From UBA7657 sp049652985 (lineage in GTDB: Bacteria; Pseudomonadota; Alphaproteobacteria; Micavibrionales; Micavibrionaceae), in assembly GCA_049652985.1 (NCBI GenBank), contig JBASFK010000002.1, forward strand, positions 697,045 through 761,044: 64,000 nucleotides of DNA. The letters are read 5' to 3'. The position numbers and the translations under genes were made by a program. Positions 52,119 through 58,949 of the stretch are shown piece by piece. Every line of letters begins with the position of its first letter. Within the stretch, counting starts at the first letter, position 1. Under the pieces are notes generated by a model that had not been told where the DNA came from, made no database searches, and saw nothing but the letters and a program-made list of their open reading frames with translations.

Positions 52119-52484
52119 GAATAGTCTGTATAGTTGAAGATCAAGAAAACCCCCTTACTTTGACGAATTAGAGGCCAAATCACAACTGCTGTTTCGAAGG
52201 CTTTCGGTCCAAACCTGCGATTCAACTAAAGGAGAAATACGCATTCATGGTTGAGCTTGGAGCATGTTGTATTGGTCATAGACGGCTCATTAACCTAATA
52301 AGGATGAACATGAAAAATCCTCGTTAACGCGACTTTTCCTAACTTATATTCCCCGTTTTAAAGAAAGTGCGCGATTCCTTACATTTATACTATCCTTATA
52401 CACTCAGCCTTCTTGCCAATCGCTTCCTGATGTGACCCCTGCCATATTTTGTTCTTGAAATAACAAAAACAACAGAGAAACATC
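52119..52484. other. 366-base intergenic region
   Basis: It lies between the flavoprotein gene (leftward) and the OmpA-like gene (rightward), so both promoters are here. The only possible gene is a 26-codon frame at 52247-52327 with AAAGGAG 12 bases upstream, which could be a leader peptide; its peptide (MVELGACCIGHRRLINLIRM and six more residues) is not recognisable. I saw no terminator or strong repeat. Confidence 0.35.
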
Positions 52485-53111
52485 ATGAAAATTAAAACAC
52501 TTTTGCTATGTACCGTTACCCTCACTTTAGGCGGCTATTCGGCATACGGGCAAACGTCAGGCCCTCGCTATACGCCTAGACCCGAAATATCCCAAAGAAA
52601 CTACACTCCTGCAAATCACATGGAGGATCGCCAAGATGTAATATGGTACGAGCAATATGAACAAAGAGAGCCCTGCCAGCATTACCGCAGGTTGCCCCGA
52701 AATTATGTTGATAGCTGCGCGAATGAAAATATAACGCTTACAACGGTTGAAGAAACAGACGTTCGCCTTCTGCCGATTATCCACTCTTATACAATTCTGT
52801 TCGACTTCGACAAATCAGCGATCCGTGCAGATGAGGTTGAAACCTTAAACCGGGTCATGCGTGAGATCGACAAATATGATCCACGGCAAATTACTGTGAC
52901 GGGCTATACCGATAGCTCCGGGCAAGCCGATTACAACCAAGACCTTTCACGTAGGCGCGAACAAGCTGTATCCAAGGCTTTATTGGAACGCGGCATTCAA
53001 AACCAAGCGATCGCACGTGATGCACGCGGTGAATATGATCAGGCCGTGCAAACTCCTGATGATACTAAAAATCAGGAAAACCGCCGCGTTGTCATTGATT
53101 TCCGTCGCTAA
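52485..53111 (+). CDS. OmpA-family outer-membrane/peptidoglycan-binding protein
   Basis: The 208-residue protein has a signal peptide at about 1-22 (ends SAYG before Q). Residues about 100-208 form the OmpA C-terminal domain: YTILFDFDKSAIRADEVETL, ITVTGYTDSSGQADYNQDLS, RRREQAVSKALLERGI and QENRRVVIDF. The region between (about 24-95) is rich in Arg and Tyr with no beta-barrel pattern. It probably anchors the envelope to peptidoglycan. Hairpin GGAAAA/TTTTCC lies about 55 bases after the stop. Confidence 0.88.
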   Translation: MKIKTLLLCTVTLTLGGYSAYGQTSGPRYTPRPEISQRNYTPANHMEDRQDVIWYEQYEQREPCQHYRRLPRNYVDSCANENITLTTVEETDVRLLPIIHSYTILFDFDKSAIRADEVETLNRVMREIDKYDPRQITVTGYTDSSGQADYNQDLSRRREQAVSKALLERGIQNQAIARDARGEYDQAVQTPDDTKNQENRRVVIDFRR

Positions 53112-53136
53112 ACAATAAAATCGTAAGGAAAAACTG

Positions 53137-53274
53137 ATGAAAGCTCCTATAGCACCGATGAGTAAGGAAAACTTCGCCAGTCACATGGCTGGTTTTCCCA
53201 TTATTTTGTCCCCATTAAAAACTGTATGGATGAAAAAATGGCAAAATATAAACACAATAAAGACGGGAATATGA
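53137..53274 (+). other. Possible 45-residue ORF with Shine-Dalgarno, overlapping a hairpin and the CBS gene
   Basis: The ATG at 53137 has AAGGA about 7 bases upstream and the frame runs 45 codons, ending within the CBS gene start region. The peptide has no recognised motif. Inside it, GGAAAA (53166-53171) pairs with TTTTCC (53193-53198) and CCAG with CTGG (53177-53192), forming a hairpin that could end the OmpA-like transcript. Which of the two is functional is unclear. Confidence 0.25.
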
Positions 53275-53738
53275 TCATGAAAATCAAAGACATTATGAGC
53301 AAAGACGTATTGGTTGTTTCCCCCGATACGCTCCTTCATGACGTTGCTAAAAAAATGCAGCAGCGCGATTGTGGCAGTATTCTTGTTGCCAAGGATGACA
53401 GGCTGCTCGGCGTTATCACTGACCGGGATTTAGCTTTACGCTGCGTGGCAGAATCACATCATCCGGCGGAAACAACAGCGGAAAAAGTCATGACGAAGGA
53501 AATTCTTTATTGCCGGGATACCGATGACCCGGAAGATGTTGCCCTGAACATGACAAAAAACAAGGTGCGGCGCCTGCCCGTGCTTGATAAAGACAAGCGG
53601 CTGGTGGGCATTGTATCTCTCGGCGACCTGGCTGTGAATTCTACCGATCATGTCGTGTGCGGAAGGGCTTTGGGCTTTATATGCGCCGTGCCGGGACAGG
53701 CCGTGCAGGAAGAAAGCAGGAAAATCAGCCATGCTTAG
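53226..53738 (+). CDS. Tandem CBS-domain protein
   Basis: The protein has up to 170 residues. CBS1: IKDIMSKDVLVVSPDTLLHD ... GSILVAKDDRLLGVITDRDL; CBS2: VMTKEILYCRDTDDPEDVAL ... RRLPVLDKDKRLVGIVSLGD. Such pairs bind adenosine nucleotides and act as energy sensors. The start is uncertain: ATG 53226, 53238 (with GGATGA upstream) or 53277 would all keep both domains; the earliest gives a hydrophilic N-terminal tail. The last codons (ATGCTTAG) contain the start of the broken DUF1328 gene. Confidence 0.88.
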   Translation: MDEKMAKYKHNKDGNMIMKIKDIMSKDVLVVSPDTLLHDVAKKMQQRDCGSILVAKDDRLLGVITDRDLALRCVAESHHPAETTAEKVMTKEILYCRDTDDPEDVALNMTKNKVRRLPVLDKDKRLVGIVSLGDLAVNSTDHVVCGRALGFICAVPGQAVQEESRKISHA

Positions 53739-53906
53739 ATTGGCACTTACTTTCTGATGGTCGCGCTGATCGCCGGTATCCTTGGATTTGGCGGCGTTGC
53801 TGCGGTCTTCGTCGATATCGCAAGAACCCTGGCCGTCGCTTTTGTCGTTCTTTTTATTATCGCCGTCGGCGCTCATGCGTTGCGTGGTAAAACGCCGCCG
53901 GTTTGA
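53731..53906 (+). pseudogene. DUF1328 small membrane protein gene with a one-base frameshift
   Basis: From ATG 53731 the frame reads MLRLALTF and hits TGA at 53755. One base later the frame continues ATG GTC GCG ... as VALIAGILGFGGVAAVFVDI, then RTLAVAFVVLFIIAVGAHAL to TGA at 53906. Together this is the DUF1328 pattern (MLxWAL.FL..ALIA..LGFGG). A single C missing around 53754-53755 (CTTTCTG instead of CTTTCCTG) explains it. It may be a real inactivation or a sequencing error. DUF1328 genes typically sit beside stress genes, as here. Reinitiation at 53757 would give 49 residues. Confidence 0.75.
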
Positions 53907-53952
53907 TTGGCAAGACTGAATTTTAACTTTAACAAATGAAAGAGATTTAACC

Positions 53953-54090
53953 ATGTTTACGAACATTCGATTTTTTACATTGCTATCCCTGGCCGTCATC
54001 GGCCTCGGACTTTCGGCCTGCGAAACCGTTAATGGTGCCGGACGCGACATCGAGAATGCGGGTGAAGCTGTCCAAGACTCTGCAAATTAG
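53953..54090 (+). CDS. Entericidin A/B-type small lipoprotein
   Basis: The 45-residue protein MFTNIRFFTLLSLAVIGLGL continues SACETVNGAGRDIENAGEAV and ends QDSAN. The lipobox LSAC places the lipidated Cys at residue 23. CETVNGAGRDIENAGEAV matches the entericidin core. Entericidins are stress-induced envelope lipoproteins, toxin/antidote-like in enterics. AAGAG lies upstream of ATG 53953. Confidence 0.85.
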   Translation: MFTNIRFFTLLSLAVIGLGLSACETVNGAGRDIENAGEAVQDSAN

Positions 54091-54106
54091 AAAAGGAACC
54101 ATTGCT

Positions 54107-54454
54107 ATGAAAACAAAAAGTTTAATTGCATTAGGTGCAGGAGCCATTCTTCTGATTGGCGCGACCGCTGGGGCGAGCGTCTATGTCATGGAAAATATGG
54201 TGGACGAAAGCCCTTCCTCAACAAAAACTTCGGCACAAGAAACTGTAACTTTTAATCAACCCCAAATGGCAGCGCTGCCGCCATGCAATGATGACAACAT
54301 TGTCGGTAAAGTTGTCGGCGGAGCTGCCGGCGGTCTTGCTGGCAGTCAGATTGGAAGCGGCGGCGGCAAAACAGCCGCCACGATTGGTGGAGCCGTGGGA
54401 GGTTCACTTTTGGGAGAGGAATATATCCCGACCAAAAACGTAACATGCAGATAG
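54107..54454 (+). CDS. Glycine-zipper 2TM-domain envelope protein
   Basis: The 115-residue protein has an N-terminal signal/anchor at about 5-26 (hydrophobic, GAILLIGATAGASVYV). The C-terminal half holds the glycine zipper VGKVVGGAAGGLAGSQIGSG and AATIGGAVGGSLLGEEY. It resembles SlyB/17-kDa antigen-type domains of the outer membrane, but there is no lipobox. AAGGA precedes ATG 54107. It lies 16 bases after the entericidin gene, in the same stress-gene cluster. A strong terminator follows. Confidence 0.8.
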   Translation: MKTKSLIALGAGAILLIGATAGASVYVMENMVDESPSSTKTSAQETVTFNQPQMAALPPCNDDNIVGKVVGGAAGGLAGSQIGSGGGKTAATIGGAVGGSLLGEEYIPTKNVTCR

Positions 54455-54517
54455 TTTCTACACCGGCAACGTAAAAGCTGCTTAGTTTTTCAAGTTATCT
54501 ACAACCTTATATTAGAG

Positions 54518-54554
54518 AATCGCCCGGTCGTTCCCACTGCCGGGCGATTTTTAT
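54518..54554 (+). terminator. Rho-independent terminator
   Basis: AATCGCCCGG pairs with CCGGGCGATT around a 12-base loop, followed by TTTT. It closes the stress-gene run ending at 54454. Confidence 0.85.
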
Positions 54555-54668
54555 GCCTGTTTCGCGCCTTAAAAATCCTTATGAAGAAAATATACGCCCG
54601 CCCGCTTGCCACATCGCTTCATGATGCCCGGACAAATAGCATTCATTTAGACAACAAAAGGATATTCC

Positions 54669-55250
54669 ATGTTTACACAAAACGCCCTTATGGCTGAAAC
54701 CGAAAAATTACAGAGATTTTCATTGAAGCTGACCAGAAATAAATCAAATGCTAACGACCTCTTTCAATCAACGTACTTGCGTGCACTTGAAAAGTCGCAT
54801 CAATTTCAGCATGGAACAAATCTGTTTCACTGGACGTCCAAGATCATGTACAACCTTTTCGTTTCGGATTATAGACGCAAGGTAAAATTTGAATCTCAAT
54901 ATGACCCCGAAAGCTATCTGAACAAAATGTCCATCGCTGCTCCGCAGGAAAGAAATTCCGAACTTGCGAACGTTAAAAGAGCCATGATGAAACTTAATAA
55001 CGAGCATCGCCAGGTTCTTATTTTGGTAGGTGTAAAAGGCATGCGTTATGATGAAGTCTCGGAGATGTTGAAAATACCGGTCGGAACCGTCAGATCGCGC
55101 CTGTCACGCGCCCGCGAGCAATTACAAATTATCATGGATACGCCAACTCCACGCATAACGGTGCAGGCAGTTGCGCCAGCAAGGCCATTCAATGAAAATA
55201 TGCCGCGCATACCTGCTTTTATAGCAGCGCGGGCAATGCAAAGGGCATAA
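54669..55250 (+). CDS. ECF sigma factor, EcfG-like
   Basis: The 193-residue sigma-70-family protein has region 2: KSNANDLFQSTYLRALEKSH, NLFHWTSKIMYNLFVSDYRR; and region 4: LNNEHRQVLILVGVKGMRYD, EVSEMLKIPVGTVRSRLSRA. The LFQSTYLRAL and GTNLFHW segments resemble EcfG, the alphaproteobacterial general-stress sigma factor. No NepR or PhyR gene adjoins, which is normally expected. A C-terminal extension of about 35 residues follows region 4. AAGGA precedes ATG 54669. It is convergent with the response regulator. Confidence 0.78.
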   Translation: MFTQNALMAETEKLQRFSLKLTRNKSNANDLFQSTYLRALEKSHQFQHGTNLFHWTSKIMYNLFVSDYRRKVKFESQYDPESYLNKMSIAAPQERNSELANVKRAMMKLNNEHRQVLILVGVKGMRYDEVSEMLKIPVGTVRSRLSRAREQLQIIMDTPTPRITVQAVAPARPFNENMPRIPAFIAARAMQRA

Positions 55251-55273
55251 TTGGAAAAACTATAAGATGGCTA

Positions 55274-55978
55274 CTAAGCGGCCTTCGCGATTTCCATGCG
55301 ATAACCAATTCCGGCTTCGGTGGTGATCAGTTTTGCCACTTCCGGGTCATCACTTTCAATTTTCTCGCGCAACTGACTGATGAAAACGCGAAGATATTGT
55401 GTATCAGCGCTGTGCGCGGGTCCCCATACTTGATGGAGAATCTGCTTGTGAGTCAGCATTTTTCCGCGGTTAACAACAAAATACCGCAGTAGATTGTATT
55501 CCTTGGGTGTAAAGGCCAGCAGTTTATCATGGAGAAAAACCTCATGCCTTACCAAGTCCATGCGTAAAGGGCCGTTATAAAGTTCCGGCTCACCTGTTTC
55601 CTGTATCGCGGATTTGCGCAATGACGCATTGATACGGGCATAGAGCACATCAACATTGAATGGCTTAACAACGTAATCGTCTGCGCCTAAATTCAGGGCA
55701 ATAATCACATTTTCATCCGCAGCATTTTCCGAGAGAACGATAATCGGCGTCTGCGACCAGCCACGGATATCGGTGATAATCTGCTTGCCTTCCATGTCAG
55801 GGAGGTTGAGCGCTAACAGGACCAGATCGGGTTTTGAAGACGCACAAAACTGGAGGGCTTGTTTGCCAGTTTCGCAGCCGACCACCTTAAAAACGGGCGT
55901 ATCCAGAATCAGGCTCAGCATTTTCTGAGTCTGTAGATCAGTATCGACGACAAGGATGGTGTTTTTCTTTGTACTCAT
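55274..55978 (-). CDS. OmpR/PhoB (KdpE-like) response regulator lacking the phospho-acceptor Asp
   Basis: The 234-residue protein has a receiver domain ILVVDTDLQTQKMLSLIL ... PDLVLLALNLPDMEGKQ ... IIVLSENAADENVIIALNLG ... DDYVVKPFNVDVLYAR and a winged-helix DNA-binding domain FTPKEYNLLRYFVVNRGKML ... QYLRVFISQLREKIE ... GIGYRM. The expected D in LLDLNLPD is Ala56 (codon GCG at 55811-55813), and the acidic pair near the N-terminus is DTD rather than DDE. It cannot be phosphorylated in the usual way. No histidine kinase adjoins. ATG 55978 is used; TTG 55996 is less likely. Confidence 0.9.
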   Translation of the reverse strand: MSTKKNTILVVDTDLQTQKMLSLILDTPVFKVVGCETGKQALQFCASSKPDLVLLALNLPDMEGKQIITDIRGWSQTPIIVLSENAADENVIIALNLGADDYVVKPFNVDVLYARINASLRKSAIQETGEPELYNGPLRMDLVRHEVFLHDKLLAFTPKEYNLLRYFVVNRGKMLTHKQILHQVWGPAHSADTQYLRVFISQLREKIESDDPEVAKLITTEAGIGYRMEIAKAA

Positions 55979-56143
55979 AATTTGCGAGATGTCCAATCTG
56001 CCCGAACTAGATGTTCGCAGATATTATGTCTATACAGTTCTGCTGGGGCTACTTGTAGCACATGCCTTGCTAATTAGATAGTTTTGCCCGATACGCACTT
56101 TATTTACGTTTTATTTGGGTATTTTCCAGGGACTACTTCTTTA

Positions 56144-56168
56144 GGAACGTTTTCCTTTCTAACTTGTT
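56144..56168 (+). promoter_or_regulatory. Putative EcfG-type promoter
   Basis: GGAAC at 56144-56148 and GTT at 56166-56168 with a 17-base spacer match the EcfG consensus (GGAAC-N16-17-GTT), about 33 bases before the small membrane protein gene at 56201. Confidence 0.5.
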
Positions 56169-56200
56169 GGTTATACGAACACATAAAATGAGGAAACACC

Positions 56201-56350
56201 ATGATTACAACAATTCTTCTTATTCTGGCCTTTGTTTTCTTTGTCCTGGCGGCTATCCCGGTAGCGACGAAACTGCCAATATCGCTTGTGCCAGCCGGTC
56301 TGGCCTGTTGGGTTTTGTCTCAGATTATCGCATCTGGAATAATCCTCTGA
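56201..56350 (+). CDS. Small membrane protein, 49 residues
   Basis: ATG 56201 has GAGG about 9 bases upstream. The peptide starts MITTILLILAFVFFVLAAIP, then has VATKLPISLVPAGLACWVL and a hydrophobic end (SQIIASGIIL). Two hydrophobic segments are likely to be membrane helices. Small proteins of this type recur in alphaproteobacterial stress regions; no function is known. A putative EcfG promoter lies just upstream. Confidence 0.6.
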   Translation: MITTILLILAFVFFVLAAIPVATKLPISLVPAGLACWVLSQIIASGIIL

Positions 56351-56391
56351 GCTCACGCGGGCATTGATATTCTGAATTCTTTTTAGTCATT

Positions 56392-57765
56392 ATGAAAAAA
56401 TATTTTGTGCTTCTTGCGTTTTTGCTGGTTCTGGCAGGTGTGGCAATTTTTTTACCATATCGTGCGTGGCTGGAAAAACGCCTGGAGCTTATTCTTGAGG
56501 CCAAAGGATTTCAAAATATTGCGCTGACGATTTCCAGTGCAGGACTAAACAGTGCTTCAATTGAAAACGTCAGCATTGGCGGCGAAAACAAACTCAATGT
56601 CAAAAATATCGTTCTCGCATACTCACCGAGGGAATTGTGGAACGGTTATCTGCGTGATCTGTCGATTGCCGGGGTCACGCTTGATGTGCGGCAGGATCAT
56701 GGCCGCTGGGTTATCACGGGTCTCGAAGGCTTAAGCACCAAACCTGAAAGTAATGTTTCAGAACCGCTCGCCGTGCCTGTCACGCCTGAGCAACTCAAGC
56801 GCATCCCGTTCGAGCGTATAAAACTTGAAGACAGTGTTGTGAATATCATGTTCGGCAATGGCAAATTATCTTTGCCTCTTGATTTGACCTGGCAAAAAAC
56901 CCCGCAATCTCATCTCACTTATGAAGGCGATGATCTGGCTTTTAAGTTTAATGCTCTTGATGTCACCGCAGGAAACCTTACCCTGGATGCGTATATCAAT
57001 GAGGATAACAACGTATGGGTAGGTTCCTGGGCACTGAAAAATATAATATTTAAGGGAACATCAGTCCCGGTTCCCGCCCTGAAAGGCGGCGGTGATGTCT
57101 CTGTCGATCAGTCGCATGCGACGATAAAAGGAAAGCTCACGAATGACGACAAATTATGGGCAGCCCAATTTGATATAAATTATGATTTTGCCGCTTCGGA
57201 TAAATCAGTCATGACTATTATTCATGCGGGCATGCCCTGGAAAGAGGGGCGCATTGATGTTCGCGATGTCAAAGTGCCGCTGGAGGGTGAGAGCCCTGTT
57301 AAGGTTATCCTGCAGGTTCAAAGCGTCTCTATTCAGGAATTGATGCAATCCTTGACCGGAGACCGCGTATCAGCTACCGGCAAGGTTTCGGGAAAACTGC
57401 CCCTCCTTGTTGGCCGCGACGGGCAGATAACCGTGCTTCCGGGAAGCTTGAAGTCTGAGGGGGCAGGAACGATTTCCATGCCCCCTGACGCTATTCCGGG
57501 GAACAATGAGCAGGTCACGCTTGTTCGTCAGATACTGGAAGATCTTCGGTATACAGGGCTGACAATAGCCGTCAAAAATGACGAAACCGGACACCTTGGC
57601 GTGTTGATGACATTCGAAGGGAATAACCCGGCTGTTTATAACGGCAGACCTGTGAAATTGAATGTCAATTTGACAGGGGATGTACTAGAGTTTCTCCAGC
57701 AGAATATTTTATTGCTGACCAATCCTGAACAATTTTTGCAGCAGGGAAATGATGAAAAAAATTAA
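56392..57765 (+). CDS. ydbH: YdbH-like AsmA-type intermembrane lipid-transport protein (short form)
   Basis: The 457-residue protein has an N-terminal membrane anchor at about 5-22 and a long periplasmic beta-rich part (repeated 10-12 residue strands: KLNVKNIVLAYSPRELWNGY, LDVRQDHGRWVITGLEGL). The C-terminal part has GDRVSATGKVSGKLPLLVGR, with TVLPGSLKSEGAGTI next, the YdbH signature. E. coli YdbH is about 880 residues; this is half. YnbE and YdbL genes follow directly, which supports the call. YdbH is thought to bridge inner and outer membranes for phospholipid transfer. Confidence 0.8.
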   Translation: MKKYFVLLAFLLVLAGVAIFLPYRAWLEKRLELILEAKGFQNIALTISSAGLNSASIENVSIGGENKLNVKNIVLAYSPRELWNGYLRDLSIAGVTLDVRQDHGRWVITGLEGLSTKPESNVSEPLAVPVTPEQLKRIPFERIKLEDSVVNIMFGNGKLSLPLDLTWQKTPQSHLTYEGDDLAFKFNALDVTAGNLTLDAYINEDNNVWVGSWALKNIIFKGTSVPVPALKGGGDVSVDQSHATIKGKLTNDDKLWAAQFDINYDFAASDKSVMTIIHAGMPWKEGRIDVRDVKVPLEGESPVKVILQVQSVSIQELMQSLTGDRVSATGKVSGKLPLLVGRDGQITVLPGSLKSEGAGTISMPPDAIPGNNEQVTLVRQILEDLRYTGLTIAVKNDETGHLGVLMTFEGNNPAVYNGRPVKLNVNLTGDVLEFLQQNILLLTNPEQFLQQGNDEKN

Positions 57766-57937
57766 TCTTTCTATTCTGGCAACGCTGATGCTTATGGCGT
57801 GCACGCCGACTGTAAAGCTGGAAGCGCCCGATAAGCCGATCGAAATCAATCTCAATGTAAATATCGAGCACCACGTTAAAGTGGAGATCGAGAAAGACGT
57901 TCGCCAGACAATTAACAAAAATAAAGACATCTTCTAG
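57749..57937 (+). CDS. ynbE: YnbE-family outer-membrane lipoprotein
   Basis: The 62-residue protein has lipobox LMAC (Cys at residue 18), then TPTVKLEAPDKPIEINLNVN and HHVKVEIEKDVRQTINKNKD, the YnbE pattern. It overlaps the ydbH end by 17 bases. YnbE is the outer-membrane partner that extends YdbH. The start may be either of the two adjacent ATGs (57749, 57752); AGGGAA precedes. Confidence 0.88.
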   Translation: MMKKINLSILATLMLMACTPTVKLEAPDKPIEINLNVNIEHHVKVEIEKDVRQTINKNKDIF

Positions 57938-57948
57938 AGGAGGATCTT

Positions 57949-58275
57949 ATGAAACTGCGCAGTTTAGGAATTTTATTTGCGGCTTTAATGTTGTTGGCCG
58001 CTCCGGCCTATGCTCTGGATCTTCATCAGGCCCGCGCATCGGGCATGGTTGGGGAAAAGCTTGACGGCTATGTTGTCGCTCGCTCGAACACGGCCGACAT
58101 ACAGGCCCTGGTTGCTGAAGTGAATGCGAAGCGCAGGCTGGAATATGCGCGCATTTCAAAAGAGAATAAGCAGCCTGTCGATATCGTGGCAAAACTGGCG
58201 GCTGAGCAGATCATCAATGGCCTGGAGCCAGGCGTTTATTATCAGGCGCCTGATGGCAGCTGGAAGCAGCGCTAA
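57949..58275 (+). CDS. ydbL: YdbL-family (DUF1318) periplasmic protein
   Basis: The 108-residue protein has a signal peptide at about 1-22 (ends AYA before LDL). LDLHQARASGMVGEKLDGYV and KPVDIVAKLAAEQIINGL-like segments match YdbL, and the length equals the family norm. It modulates YnbE assembly with YdbH. GGAGG lies 7 bases before the ATG, and it sits 11 bases after ynbE. Confidence 0.88.
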   Translation: MKLRSLGILFAALMLLAAPAYALDLHQARASGMVGEKLDGYVVARSNTADIQALVAEVNAKRRLEYARISKENKQPVDIVAKLAAEQIINGLEPGVYYQAPDGSWKQR

Positions 58276-58277
58276 AT

Positions 58278-58802
58278 ATGTGCTGGCGTGTAACATGGCT
58301 TCTCTGCCTCTTGCTTCTTGGCTCTGCAACATTTGCGCATGCGCAAAGCGCTGTTGAATCAATCACATTCGAGGGCGGGCCTATTGCGACTAAACATTTC
58401 CAGGCCGGTGATGAAAATTTCCGTGAGCATCACGGGCTTGGCGTTGTGAAGGTTCATACGACAAATTACGGCAACTGGGGGCTTTACGTCCTGGCACCCA
58501 ACAGCGTTGATGAAACGTCCGTAGGCGTAGGCTACGTTACAGATCCTTATACTTTGCCTTTGGGCCCGTTTAAACTCGAACTCTCAGGAGCCTTGGGTCT
58601 GGTGACCGGGTACCAGAATTATCCTGTGCCGCTACTGGCGGCCGAGGCGCGCCTCGTTCTATTTGAAAGCGATTCCTGGGATGCTGGCTTATCAGCCGTT
58701 GCTCTGCCTTATTACACAGAAGATAAAAGCCCTTCAGCCGATAATGAATTCGGCATCGTAGCCACGACACCGTTTTTAAGTCTGCGTTATAATTTCGACT
58801 GA
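58278..58802 (+). CDS. Small outer-membrane beta-barrel protein
   Basis: The 174-residue protein has a signal peptide at about 1-22 (ends FAHA before Q). The mature part alternates hydrophobic and polar residues in about eight strands (GNWGLYVLAPNSVDETSVGV, LGLVTGYQNYPVPLLAAEAR) and ends with Phe-rich FLSLRYNFD, the outer-membrane C-terminal signature. The strand spacing and PVPLL segment recall PagP-like barrels, but active-site residues cannot be confirmed. It starts 2 bases after ydbL and so probably belongs to that operon. Confidence 0.6.
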   Translation: MCWRVTWLLCLLLLGSATFAHAQSAVESITFEGGPIATKHFQAGDENFREHHGLGVVKVHTTNYGNWGLYVLAPNSVDETSVGVGYVTDPYTLPLGPFKLELSGALGLVTGYQNYPVPLLAAEARLVLFESDSWDAGLSAVALPYYTEDKSPSADNEFGIVATTPFLSLRYNFD

Positions 58803-58949
58803 GATGAGATTAGGTCAGCCCTACGGGATATCAGCTCGGCAATAGCCAAAACATCCTGCGCATAGAGGGTTCGGAGTGTGTCCAGCACGGGGAGACATTT
58901 AAATAAGGTATTGAAATTACTTTGTTTTTAGTACAAAAGGGGAATCCCA

